Shown here in pieces: positions 1-13,311 of a stretch of DNA of 64,000 bases (position 1 is its first letter; the number at the start of each line of letters is the position of its first letter). Location: NCBI GenBank assembly GCA_964035545.1, contig OZ037768.1, positions 11,364,741 to 11,428,740 of the forward strand, given 5' to 3'. A program made the position numbers and the translations under genes. The notes below the pieces were generated by a model. That model ran no database searches and was not told the DNA's origin. It saw only the letters and a list, made by a program, of their open reading frames with translations. This stretch comes from Bugula neritina. Taxonomy: Eukaryota > Bryozoa > Gymnolaemata > Cheilostomatida > Bugulidae.

Positions 1-1605
1 CAATCTCATACAACCGTGTTGTACGAAATCCCTAAGTTGAAAGTAACGAAACTAGCATAGACAGCATATTGCAGTTGTAATAGTTTACATCCAAGTTTAA
101 GCTTTTTCTATATTTTGCTGTATATATTTATTTTTCATTATTAGACTATATTATGATTGGCAATATATTTTAGTGGCTTATCTGTTGGTTCATAAAATAC
201 AGTAGCTTTATCCGCGCTTATCTTTTAGCTGGTTAGCCTAGACTATAACGTATTTGCATTTCAACTATAAGATATATGCATATATACTTGTACAGATTAG
301 CAAGGCACTGGCTCTCCTATAAACCTGCCCAACAACCTCTGATAAAACTATTTATCAAGTAACTTGTACAAATTTGAATGGAATCGTGTTAATTTAGTAC
401 AATCAGATAAAAACTTAATTTAAAGTAAACTGAACGGCCAATATAATGGAAGTTGTAAAGAAAACCTAGCAAGTAGTTTGGATATCTTTTCAAAACTTAG
501 ATAATATCTTATACTGGATAAAGCAAAGCATTCGCGAGCAGTTTCTATTTACACACTCCAGCACTGTGTGGGGGATCTCAGAAACCACCCGAAATACAAA
601 TAAACAAAAAATAATTTTGATGAAGTTTTGATACATGAAAATGTGAAATATTATCTAATGTCTAATAAGTAAAATCAATTTATTCTACTCAAGTTTAACA
701 ATAGGTTTTCAGTATCTATTTAATTGAAGCAACACATAACATGATACATTTGATTGTCATAGCCTTGAAATACAATTTCACTTAAATTGCCCGGATCTTA
801 AAATTGTTGTCTATAATATCTTTACAACCACCTGCTGGTGGAGCTTACTGATATTTGAGTCAATTCACACTCTATGTGCAAATTAATACTAAGTTAATGC
901 TAATCATTTTTATATACAAAATAATTTTATCTCATCCTCGTAATATATATAGATATTTTATCTTTGTTCTGAATTTTAAAGAGTTAAACTAAGTAGTGTA
1001 ATAAATAAATCTAATTCCTTGTAAGGGAGCACACATACAAATAAGTTGTCAGACTTTTATTCTAGCTGGTTTTGCATTTGGTTTTATTTTACAATTATTT
1101 GGGAGTTATCTTTTCTCTTCCTCCCAAGCAATAATCGAGCAATATAATATCAGTAATTTAAACTTTAGCAGTGAGATTGCTTGCTTTTTAAATTCACTAA
1201 TTATTTTTCATTAACCTAGCTCCCGCTATGCATTATTATTAGTACGTATAGTATAATAATCTAAAATAAAGTGTTATATCAGTTCTAACTACTTAGTAAT
1301 TAGCTTACACATATATAAATGTACATGTACATAGAAATAATATTATGCATATACATATAATATACATATAACATACATATACATACAAATTATGTAGTTC
1401 AATTTATTATTATTGCATTCAATTTATTATCTATTAACACACTCACAGGACACATGCATATTTTGATTTTTGAATTGTTATCATTATATATAATGCAGAA
1501 GTAACTATTATGCTCATGGCAGGAAAGTCTAACAAGTATGTTCAAGAAAGATCAAAATTATAATCATCATTATCCTATTATGTTTTTAGTAAAATTAAAA
1601 CTTAC
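1..1605. other. Intronic sequence of Tspear; A/T microsatellite
   Basis: No exon recognised on either strand, although the next EAR-repeat exon of Tspear must lie to the left. About 1316-1390 is an irregular ATACAT/ATGTAC alternating tract. The rest is plain AT-rich DNA. Confidence 0.5.
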
Positions 1606-4600
1606 ATGGCGACCAATTTGAAATGATGTCCAAGAAGAAGGACTGTAGGTAGAAATGTTCTGATAAGGCAGCAAGGATTCATTCTCCCATTTGAACATCA
1701 TAGATTTCTGCTTCCTGTTCAACGAATGTTATAGATATTTTAATTAACTGATTATTAAACCATATGGCATTATTATCATTATTGTATTACAGTATTAGTT
1801 TTCACACTATATATGAAGATAATATCTACTACCAGCATACCAGGTTGACCACCACTTACTAACCATCTGCATTAGTATGGCAAAAACCAGCAGTCCATCA
1901 CCATAATTACTCTGCTTACAGGTAGGATAGGGGCTTACTGGAGCCTTCCATGGGCAATTATAGATGGCCATGCAGTGATACAGTGTCATAAATAATGGTG
2001 GCATATGGTTTTGAAATTACATTTAAATCCATAGTCTATATGCATAATGATGATAAAACTGGGCCTGCAGAAAACAAAACTGTCATTTTTGGTTTAAAAT
2101 TACATTAAAGCAATTTAAAATGAATTATAGTGTGTCTTTTAAACTTATTTTTGTGGTTTAGATTGTTTTTTGGAATTTTAAAACTTGGTTAAAATTTAGC
2201 TTTTAGTCAACTCAATACATATAATGACCTTGAACTACAGAGAATTAGTTTTAATAGAGTCGTTGCTAGGTGTTTGCCAGTGCCTTAGTAAGAGCAAAAA
2301 ATAGTTATATGACGGGAGGAAATTTTCAGCTAAATTTACTAGCTATTACATACTCGGAATAAATTCATGTAATAAATTTTAGATTTTATTATTTGTCTAG
2401 CTTAAAGGTTAAATCAAGCTAAGCTGTTCTAATATATTTTAATCATTTTGTTTAATCATAGTTTTACAGGATTTATAGAACTTCTAAAATAAAATTGAAT
2501 AAAAATAATTTTCCTTTTGGTAGCAAAACAGTATAGACTCTATATTATCTTATTTATTAATTAAGTTATGAGAAATAATAAATTCGCTAAACAATTGAAA
2601 TTTTTACTGTGTAATTCTCACACTTAATGTACAGTGAACTGGGTGTAATTAAGTATAAGATGTTGACAATCAGGTAAAAGTATAATTTTCATTTTCATCG
2701 CTATAAATTATATAAATACTGCCTATTTGGCAACTGTCTAGCTACAAGTCATGTGACAACCATTTGGCTTCGACCTAAAGATATATTATTGTTTTCTATA
2801 ACTGAAGTTTCGTTTTTAGCCGCTGAATATTTTGCACCTGCATGCAGAGTAAGTGCATATATGCAAATTTTCTTTTTATCTTTTTAGTTGTCTGGTGTAT
2901 ACAGAATTATGAGTCCTAAGAAGTTTTTAATTTTATCTCAAATTCCAACTATTTTATGCACTACTAAGTATAGAGCAAGATCACAGCATTCTTAGAAAGT
3001 GGTCAATTTTGTTCTTTTACCAGTAACTCTAGTCAACAATAAACAGTTAGTTAAAAAAAAAATTGTTCTATCCATTTTTTATCTGTTTTATTGAAAATAT
3101 TAGATCAATAATTTAGGAAAATTATATAACTCTATAAGCTGATGCTGGAGTAGCTTTTTAATAATAAAATTTGGACTTACCTTTGGTGGTTGTTGTAGTT
3201 AGCCATGACAACAAACTGTCCCTCTCCTGGTATGGTAAACACATGAATATCTATGGATGGTGCAGGGCCCACCACTTGTTGATGTTCAACAAAGTAATCC
3301 AACTGAGGAACGGGTTGCATCAAATTACTAGGAGCTGCAAATAGAACACACAAGGCTACCACAGGTTGGTTTACTACTCAGGAAAGATTACATGGGGCTT
3401 CTAAATGCTGCATTCAAATAAAGAAAAATGCTCAGCATATTATTACAATACTGTAATTTATCAAAAGTTTCAAAACCTATTATATCTCAAATTTACAAGT
3501 TTTAAATAAAAATTGTTCTAAATATAAGATGATGCATGCAACATATTTAAAGCTACGAGACATACAATGTTGAACATTTTAGCAGCCTCCAAATTGGCAA
3601 AACAGATCACGGTCATGCAGCTCGTAACTTATATAACCCTTCAAATGGAACAAATTTAAAATGTACATAAGGCAGCTTACATAATATTTGTACTTTATTA
3701 AAGCATAAGCTGTGATTTAAATTCATTATCAAGTTATTTCACATGAAGTTAGCTTATAGAAAAGATATCTGTAGCACTTTTCTTTGGAAGAAAAACAATT
3801 TTCTAGTGCCTAAATACTATGAAATTATTTGAAATTACACTATGCAGGGCTTACAATGTGCAGAGCTGATAAACCACTCTGGTCTCAATCAGTACATCAT
3901 TTAAATGTACTCTGGCAGAAGCATTAGTGTCTTTAAAGTAAACCTTAAGAAATATGCCGCACAAAGTTGGAGTTAATACACTGCAATTCATTTTTATAAT
4001 AAAATATTTCACTGGAGGCAAGTTTATTGATATTACTATAAGAGGAAATAGGTGTATAGAACCGGTGAAAAGTATATTTATAACTAACCCTACGATGCAT
4101 CATTTTACTAGCTTTTAAAGTCTACACAACGCTTTGCTGAAATGCCAGTAAAACAAATAATTATACTTCTAGTAAAAGTTTTCAAGATCAAAACTAAAAT
4201 TTATTTAGTAAAACAAACACTTTTAATCATAGTAGCTTATATTATTATAATATTATAACATTGAGTTTATATTTTACTATACCACAATGCATTATAGTCG
4301 CGCAAGAAAACAGCAGCAACAAAATTATATTATAATGTTATAAGATAAGACAACAGATAATAAATTACAAATTTTATTGCAGTTCTGGCCTAAATATGAT
4401 AAATTACAGCAGATTTTTCTTAGCATCTTTTACAAAACAACCCATACTACATAAATTAGCATTTTCTGCATATTTCTGCATATTAACTGAATCCTGGATC
4501 TCTTTACTTAAATATCAGCTGCATCTTTTTAAAAGTAAAGACTATTTTCTAGCACTTTGCATTTGCTATGTAAGATAAAATTTATCTCATGATCAAGAAT

Positions 4601-7600
4601 CGCATCCTAATGGTGCAGACAGTATTCCATATGATCAATTGTCTTAAAATTTCTTGAAGTTAAAAAGAGTTGATAAAAATAAAAATCTTTAAATGAGTTA
4701 ACCAAAGGGATAATGTTTTTAAGAAAATAACTTTAAAAACACCTTTCAAGGTCTAGCACATTTTAATACAACAAAACTTCAAAATGTATTTTAAAAGCAC
4801 TTCGTTTTAAGGCTATCTAGCAATTAATTATTAATTTATAAATAATTTCTCATTTAAAAGACTGCAAATTTTTTAAAGATGTTTATTACATCCATTTTTC
4901 TAGTAAGCATATTATAAATATATTACATGATTTTTACACCAAAGCTGCAACAAATTATGTCAAATAAGAATTTTATCCACTTGTTAGGCACTGAAGGATA
5001 TGTAATTACAATTCACTTATCTCTACTTGAGAGATTTCTCAGAACATTTTGCCAAAAATAATTAAAAGTTTAGTCATAGATGTCTGACAATGTGCAGGTT
5101 TAAAGATCAATGGCTCAAATATTTGGCAGGTTTCAAAGTATATCAAATCGTGAAAGGAATAAAGTACCACAGGTGCTGTTCGTTTTTTATCTTACACAAC
5201 AATAGCATAAAACTCAAATAGTATAAATACAGTCCATACTTTGGTTTTTCTTTTTGTTAAATAGGCCAATTATTTTGACTGGTTGTAGACATATTTTGAT
5301 AAAAAGCTCAAACGGCTAAAATCTATCTGCTCTTTGAAGTAACTGGAACGCATAAAATTATCACCAGCTAGTTTTTGTAAATACAAAATAATATACTCAT
5401 TAACAGGTTTGTACAAGTGTGGTAATTCTATCATTTGATATTCACCTAATCCTAATAATTATTATGCTGGTATCAGTATATCACTAGAGTTATCTTACCA
5501 GTTTGTGAAGTCTTTGCATCTTTCCAAGTACCGCTGTGACAGACTTTCAGCTGCTGCGTGTAAATATCATACCACATTTTGCCCGTCTCCTGCCATTTGC
5601 ATTCCGCATCGTATGGTATTTGATAGGATACTTTGTAGGGGCCATCTGCAATACAGTGTTATCAGTACAGATAAATAGTATTATGCACTTCTAGTATGTA
5701 TTGTAAGTACACATAGCGGTGCCAACAGATAGCGGTACATAAAAATTAATTCTCCAACAGATGTAAATAGCAACCAGAAATCATTTAGCTACTTTTTCAA
5801 GTTTCAGAAACTGATAATAAAAAAGCTCAGTTTGATGAATCTCGTACTCTTATAATATTATTGTACTAGCTTTGCTATTTATATCAAAGAGAAAATATAG
5901 CTACATGAACTATTTTGCATGTCTTAGAAGAGTTTAGTATTACAAAAATTTGCTGTTTGCATGTAAACAGAATGTTAAAAATTTGTGACTTAAGGTCATG
6001 TGTTTCTGAACTTTAGAATTTAGTTCATACATTACTTAAAATGTTTTTATATATTTACATATAGAAAACTTCATGCTCAAAGACACTCATTTTGATTGGA
6101 TACACAAGCAATTTATGAGCACGCTTGTCTAACTTACCTTTAAATCAATATAATTTTCATTACTGCAGTTTGTTTCTCAAAATAAGCTAATTTTAGACCA
6201 GAATAGGAATAAGTTCTGATAATATTCTGATACTTTTACAATTGCTGATAATTGAGAAATTAAAAAATAACACGAAAATTTAGTTAAAAGAGAAATTTCA
6301 TGAGAACCATGGATTAAATTTTTTATTGCATTCAGGTTACAATGCCTAAGAATGAGTACACTATATTAATCTTCATTAACCCATTAAAGAACAGGTTTAA
6401 TGAATAATCAATTAGAGCAAAGTTAAATAAAGCCAATACCGCAGCTGAAACAGGACGTATAACGCTTTATACTACTATAAAACAATAATTGTAACATAAC
6501 TAATAGAATTATCAAGTCCACAATATTTAGAATTAGTGTAATGCTTTGAATGCAGATTTAAGTATTCCATGTGTTTTAAATTAGGGTTCAATTTATTTAA
6601 CGTAAATTTACTTAATTGCAAAATAAATACTTATGCTATGTGACTTTTATTCAACTATTATCAAGTATCACTTTTTAGAAAACATTATTTATTTTGTTTA
6701 TTATTTTATAATGAGATTATAGCATTAAAAAAATAAATAAAGCTATAATATTATCCCGTAGAACTCACTGGCCTCCATCATCTGCACGTCTGGTTGTCTA
6801 GATATACTTGGTAGAGATGGTGTTTCATTAGGACAAGCTAACTTTCCTGCATCTGCACCTGGTAGCACGAGAAGCTGTTTAATCATGCCCTGAAGTAATA
6901 AGACCATGTATGAGAAATGATGTTACCCAGTGCAAAGGCATACATACAATTTGTCAGTTATATAAGATACCAGAGTTACAATGAAATTAGAGGAAATATC
7001 TTATAGATTTTTGCAATTATATAACAGTTATTGGACACTATCAGTGTGCATAGCTAACAAACAAAACTGTTATTATCTGCTAATAAATAGGATAATTGTA
7101 GGCATATTATAATACGTCTATAATAATCTAATCTACGTATATTATAATGATTAACCAACACTTTAAAGCTGAGTTTCAGAACCACCTGTAATATACTTGT
7201 ATCACCCATGATTTGCAGTAAAAGAATGTTAAATACCATATAATTTATTTCCTTATTTTATACCATGAACTCAACTTTCATTGAAAAATTCATGTCTATT
7301 TTATCAATGCAGTTAGCCGAAAGTCAAAATCTTTGAAAATGAAAACACTCTTTGATCTAAAAGAATAATCAATCAAAATATTATTTCTACTGTCACATTT
7401 GTTTGGGCACACTCAGGTGTTCTACGAATGCTTTAGAGATGATATCAGTTATGTCACTTTACCGTTTTTATCTTGCATAGTCAGGTCTTGAATAAAATTG
7501 AAACAGGTACTGTACAATAAACACAAGCCTTAAGACTCAGTAGGTTATGAGTATTTTATGGAGTATAATTATAAGATTAAACTTCTGAGCTACAGTAATA

Positions 7601-10600
7601 TTAGGTGTTATGAGAGATTATCTGCTGAGATTACTACGTTTATTAATTGTAAGTAAAATGTAAAGATTGGTAGATTGCTTTTCATTCTTGGTTGTTTCAA
7701 GCCCGTCAATATACAACCCTGTACAAAGACATTGCTATGAGGTTGAAAATTGTAAATTAATTTAATAATTTATCGGTTATCAGGCAAAAAAAACTAGCCC
7801 ATGGTTAGTTTAGGTTTGTCATAGACTCACAGTTCTACTGATTGCTTAAGAATTAAAATAAAGTTGGTGAAAAATTTATGAACTACAAAATGATAATTTT
7901 GCATTGCTTTTCTGTATTTGAAATTTTATGGTGACACATGGTGGAGCAGGACTTCATTGAAGTAATATATTCACAGTTACTAAGTTTCTATAATACAAAT
8001 TGGTCTAGTTGATAAGATCAAAGGTAATAAATGATTTATAAGGTATGGCACAAACCACTATGTCAAGCACTGTGATCACAATTCATGCAGTTACTTCGTA
8101 ACCCAAGTCTAGCGTCTATACAAACATTGTGTTCTGCCCACGATGGGTGTAGTAGCACTGCCCCACAATATTTTTTCAAGTTTTTTAAATTGCTATAGTT
8201 TTGGTTGGCAAATTAACCTTCAAAGTAGTATTAGTCAGGCACTGGTTTTTTCCACTTCAACTTAACTTCCTGAAACAATAAATGTCCCATACACTCGAGT
8301 TGGCAATAATAACTATTAAAGCCAAATTATGAAAAGTTAAATTTTATAAACAAATGCATTTATTATTGCACATTCAAATTTATTAGCTACAAAAAATGCA
8401 TTCGAGTTGTTGTGTTTTATTGAAGTTAGTTCAAGTCACAAATACATCTTTAAGGAAATTTGTAACATGGAAATGAAAAGGTCAATTCAAATCCTCAAAC
8501 CACAAATCTAGGAAATGATGGGTTACTACTCATAACCGAAATTGGAATACAAATCTATTCTATCTTATGATTGCATACGACTTTCAAATAGCCGGGTTTT
8601 TAACAGACCAGTCCTTGTTTTATATAAAACAATAAATTTTAAAACTTGTAAAAAACATTACCAGCCATTATTTTAATGTTGGAATTGTTTGAGTGTTCCT
8701 TAATTTCACTTTTAACTGTGCTAGACTGTCATTGTATTAGTAATTAGATCATTTCAAAAATATACTGAGGTTATGTAAGTTATTTGATTATTCACTCATT
8801 TGAATAGCAAGGCTAGTATGCCAACCATTCCGATGTTGTAACACATGTAAATGTTGAAACTTGTCACTTCGGATTTTTAAAATCAAGTTAAATTTACCAC
8901 ATATGAGTCAACTACACTTACCCTGAACTGTCCTGGGTGGATCTTTCTGTTTCCAACGTGTATATGATCTCCAGTAGTGTCAAGAAAAGCAGGAAATGTT
9001 CTTTGGAATGATTGAGATTCGATGGTGCCGCAATCAACTCTAAGTCCTACTACATTGTCAGCCACTGTCACGATGATTGTATGCCACTCATCATCATATA
9101 GTTTCTTGTTAAAGCTGATTGATTTCCTACCAGGCTGTATTTTATTATCACTGTAAAACATAGTAACTTGTTCTCTAGACACACTGAGACCTAGCTTAAG
9201 ATGGACGCTAGTTTCTGGTATGAGACTAAATAGATAGCCGTCTTCCCAAATGGGAATATCGGCATCAGGCGAAAGTCTGAAAGTCGCTAATATGGAGTAT
9301 TCTTCTGGCCAGTAGGTACATCTTGTAAAAATATCCGATGCGGCAAAATTTATGTTTCCAGCGTGTTCACCAAGTTTATAGGCGTGTATGCTGTATTCTT
9401 CATCATAAACTATGCTCACACCTCGAGGTAAGCTATATCTGTTGGGTATTACATGATTTAGAAGGTATAAAGGCTTTAAATCTGAAATAGAAATTATAAA
9501 TCAATGTCATCAGTAAAAAGGAGTTCCATGTATCTTATACCTGACGAATATTTTCAAAATTGATCAATTTTAACCAGATTCAAAGGTTCTATACTCTAGA
9601 GCAGCATAATGGTCTGGTTATACTACAATACAGCCCATTTATAATAGTAATAATTATAGTATATAGTATATATATATATGTTATATGTGAGTTCTTTTCA
9701 CACACTAAGACAAAGTTATACGTTTTTCTCATAAACTACTTGATTCTATATCTGCTATGAATCTAGTTTCTCAGGTCAAGTGCTTACTATACAAGACAGG
9801 TGCACTCCTCCTAACTTTCTTATCTAGAAATTCACTAATATGAAATCTATATTATGAACTATGCAGCAAGCGTGTAAGAGTTGTAAGCTCTACATTGTAT
9901 TATACACAACACTAGCATCTAACACCTTGTATGCACTTGACAACTGATCATAAATCTGATAACTCAAAAATTTACAAACTTCAAACAACTAGTGTGTTTG
10001 TTTTTGTATTTCTACAGGTCATTATGCTAAGAGAATAAAGAGTGGATACTCCTTTCTTGTTTCTAGTTTATGATACTATTAGGTGATAATGATGCACAAT
10101 TATCAAACTGATGCATCTTCACAATACAAATAATAATTTCACACATCAAAAATAAGTTTTGCACTAAATTAATTTAACAACTGCATATTCTCTTGTACCA
10201 AATGCTATTGATATTCATCTTTTTCACACAAATCGCTTGCAAACTACTCGGCATAAATGACCCTAACCATTTTTTCAAATGAAGAAGTCTTTAATTCATG
10301 CTTTTTGCATCGGTTATGTTTAAGCTTTTAACCCTCACTGCCTAAAAAGTTGAAAACATATTTAACCAATGATTGCTTAGCCTCATGAGAATAATTTGAA
10401 AGACCCAATTATATGTTGCTTTATTTTTACATCCAAAAAAGTTGAAACTATACCTTTGCTAATTGTTACGAGTCTGAATTCTACGACAACCGTTCGCAAT
10501 ATGTAAACAGAACCATCCATTGCAGACTTTAATAAAACCAAGCAAATAATTTGAGTTGTTCAATTTTGAGCAAATATTGATAGCATCAAAATAAAGCTTG

Positions 10601-12664
10601 CTATCTGATAAGACAAAACTTTATTTTGATTTCTGACAGATTTTACATTTGACTAAAGTTACATGATAGTTAATTGCTCAACGTGATAACCTCTGAACTA
10701 GTATATATATAAAACAAAGAAGGTAGTGCTGTGTACTGTATATGCTAATATTGTTCCTCTTTCTCACATGTTTACCGTTTGAGTCCAAGAGACTAGATTG
10801 AAAAACCACAGTGATTTATACAAGCTCTTTAATCTTGTATCTATAAGTTTTAAAATGATACTGTATACTTTGCATACAAGAGCTGTGTATGCCCAGTCTC
10901 GCAACAATCTAAATAATATGCCAATAGAATTCATAACCCTAATCAAGTAATCAAATATATAAGGGTTGGTTACAAGTAGCCCCTAAAAATAAATAAAAAT
11001 TGGTTTTCTTTGCATCCTGAGAGTTGTCTTTTAAGGACCACTTTAGCCCATTGACAATTGATGAAGATCAAAGAAAACCGGCATGACTTATGAAAGGGTT
11101 TGGGGATTAATTATTCTTGAACAGTCTGCATACTTTTTGGTAAAGCTTTGTGCAGGCATTGAAATTTCTTAGCTCAGTATAATCTTAGATTTATTATTAA
11201 ATACAAATTAAATTAGATTTAATAATCAGACCCTAAATAAAAACAAAATAATCAAATCTCATTACATTTTGCAATCAAATACAAAGGGGTGCATTCCTTA
11301 AATTTATAACATGTGTAGGCACTTTGATATTATATTCCAGCTATTCAAAAAATGAACTCGTATTTAGGCTGCCCCTTATAATAACAGAGCCATGAGGTTA
11401 CATAATGATTAACATGAAGGACACGCAGTAATTACATTGTGACTATTATAAAAACAAAATTTACTATATATATACACTAGGTATTGCAGCAGTACTCATG
11501 TTTTGCAAAGACTCCTCCACTATTATGGTAATTAACAGTGCTGTAAGAAATCATAAGAAAGTTGTAGCCTCTATATGGCTTCACCACGGTTCACTTTATT
11601 ATATTGCACTTTGTCTTTGTGGTCAAGCAGATAAATAATAAAAGATAAACTGAATATATCATTATTAATATGCATACAACTGATGAAGTTAACATACAAG
11701 TGATAGTAGGATATCGGCATACTTCAAAATAATTCTATTAAGATGCTATATATTCTATAGTGTATCTGTAAGAAACAGATTTTAAATGAGCACGCATATG
11801 TAATGATTATTTTGTTATATTTCTTATGTTGAATGAAAGTCGGTAGGTTTGGAGTGTGGGTTAAACATGGCAACTTTTAAGATCACAAATCCAGGACAAA
11901 TGTTAGATACTGCTTAAAGCTTCACATTCCCTCACATGCATTTAAATGAAGAACACAACTCGTGCTCTAGGCAGACATGTTGTAGCAGTGTGATCATGCT
12001 AGTCTTTTAAAGTCAGTTACACAAATACTATATCAAGTTAGCAATGCTTTGCATGATGTGGAATCAAAATTCTGGCATTAAACAGCAAGTATACACACTA
12101 TTCTGGTAGGTTTAACTAACTAACCGTGACCCAAATCAAAATTAATTAGGTCAATATTTCTACTTGATTAATCTAAAATTCTAAAAAAAAACTTAGGCAT
12201 GTAGTTGCATATTTATAGCAGTCACATTTTATAACAAGCAAAAAATAAATAATTGATTTCCAATTACACACAAACTTTTTGAAGAACATGGGGCATATAT
12301 TGGAAGGTCATACACCCTTCTCACAGTTATATGGTAGAGTTAAACAAACTGAATAAGCATATAGAAAATTTAAGTTCATCTGCTAGAACATAACTATATA
12401 TTGCTTTAAGATCATGATAAACAAAAATTAGCTATTACAGTACTCTCACTTTAAATAATTAGTAACTACACTATAGTTTTAAGCTACCATAATATTATAA
12501 AGTAATAAAGAGTTAGAAGATATATTACTCAATCACATAAGGTTTTAGATTAGATGTGATTAGTGTATACCTGTACATGTGTGAATACTGAGTGGCATCA
12601 GGTATCCTGTCCTGATCATTTGTAATATAAGATATATCAGAGTGTAGATGAATTTAGTACACAT
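1606..12664 (-). CDS. tspear: Tspear-like protein (thrombospondin-type laminin G domain plus EAR repeats), 5' part
   Basis: Secreted protein with a TSPN/laminin-G domain followed by EAR (epitempin) repeats; in vertebrates TSPEAR is linked to Notch signalling, hearing, and tooth and hair development. Coding exons in transcript order on the minus strand: 12664-12571, 9481-8922, 6889-6769, 5645-5499, 3334-3181, 1714-1606. All junctions are GT-AG and phases agree, giving 395 residues before the gene leaves the window. The start encodes a hydrophobic leader (residues about 5-16), then C-T-D joined across the intron to L-K-P-L, as in human TSPEAR. The large exon carries the LamG-like fold with conserved F-T-R-C and W-P-E-E-Y blocks. 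The third exon holds K-Q-L-L-V-L-P-G, typical of the end of this domain. The last two exons hold the first EAR repeats (Q-F-V-V-M-A-N, then F-K-W and P-Y-Q-N-I). The match to TSPEAR is from remembered family sequence. The first exon is the least certain part. Confidence 0.87.
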
Positions 12665-13014
12665 TATCAGCCGTCTAGAAAGCCCCTAACAAGCTTACAT
12701 TTCTCCTGCAAAAGGAAAGTCATAGCCTCAAATAGTCTAAAAATATCTAGAAACCAACTTATTAGCTGCATATTTAACAGGCATACAACCAATAGGATAG
12801 CATAATTACTGCCATCGCTAGCTTTTAACTTGAAAAACACATTTCAAGCTCAACAAAAACTAAATATAATCATGCTGATGCATTTAACTTTGATAGCTTT
12901 TATATTAACAACCGCATTAATGAGCAAACAGTTTAAAGCTGTCCTGTCAAAATTTGCAAAAAAACTTCATATTTTCATATACTGCTACTAACTAAAGTAA
13001 AAGTTTAGCCTTAC

Positions 13015-13164
13015 CTTTTTAACTTCTTGCAGATCTTATAAAAAGAAAGTACAGCCAACTTCTCTTGGATATGTAGGCTAAGTTCATACATTAGGCATAA
13101 GGCTAAGCGAGTAAGCTGATGGTGGTCTAGACGTTGTAGATTATCTTGCTAAAACTTATATAGT
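13015..13164 (-). promoter_or_regulatory. Probable Tspear promoter and 5' UTR exon
   Basis: On the minus strand a good TATA box (TATATAAG, about 13164-13157) lies upstream of a stretch that ends at 13015 in a strong splice donor (AAAAG|GTAAGG). A matching acceptor with a pyrimidine run (CCTTTTGCAG) ends at 12706, just upstream of the first coding exon, so 12705-12665 would be the rest of the 5' UTR. Transcription would start near 13130. This is inferred from signals only. Confidence 0.45.
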
Positions 13165-13227
13165 ACAACGTAAAAGATTCTATATCGCAGCAGAAGTCTT
13201 GCTCTGGTTAAATGAGCCTCTGAAAAC

Positions 13228-13311
13228 ATGCAGTGCCTGTTTTATAGAAGTGTTGCTCTTCTGTTGCTCTTCCTAAGCTCGTGTGTACAGCTTCAGGCTA
13301 TGGCCAGTGAG
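13228..13311 (+). CDS. Possible signal-peptide exon of a small secreted protein
   Basis: A plus-strand ATG opens a 27-codon frame with all the marks of a secretory signal: short polar N-terminus with Arg, a run of Val/Ala/Leu/Phe, then Ser-Ser-Cys and an A-M-A cleavage-like end. The frame meets A|GTGAGT at about 13306, a consensus donor in phase 1, which is common for signal-peptide exons; without splicing it stops at 13309-13311. A plus-strand TATA-like TTATATAG lies near 13156-13163, overlapping the minus-strand TATA box of Tspear, so the two could be divergent. I found no convincing second exon downstream. It may be chance. Confidence 0.25.

Noticed and set aside
10455-10512. Alternative Tspear first exon on the minus strand (ATG, 22 codons, GTATAG donor in phase 1)
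   Set aside because: Phase fits the next exon, but the peptide lacks a clear hydrophobic leader and the expected Cys-Thr before Asp. The exon at 12571-12664 fits better.
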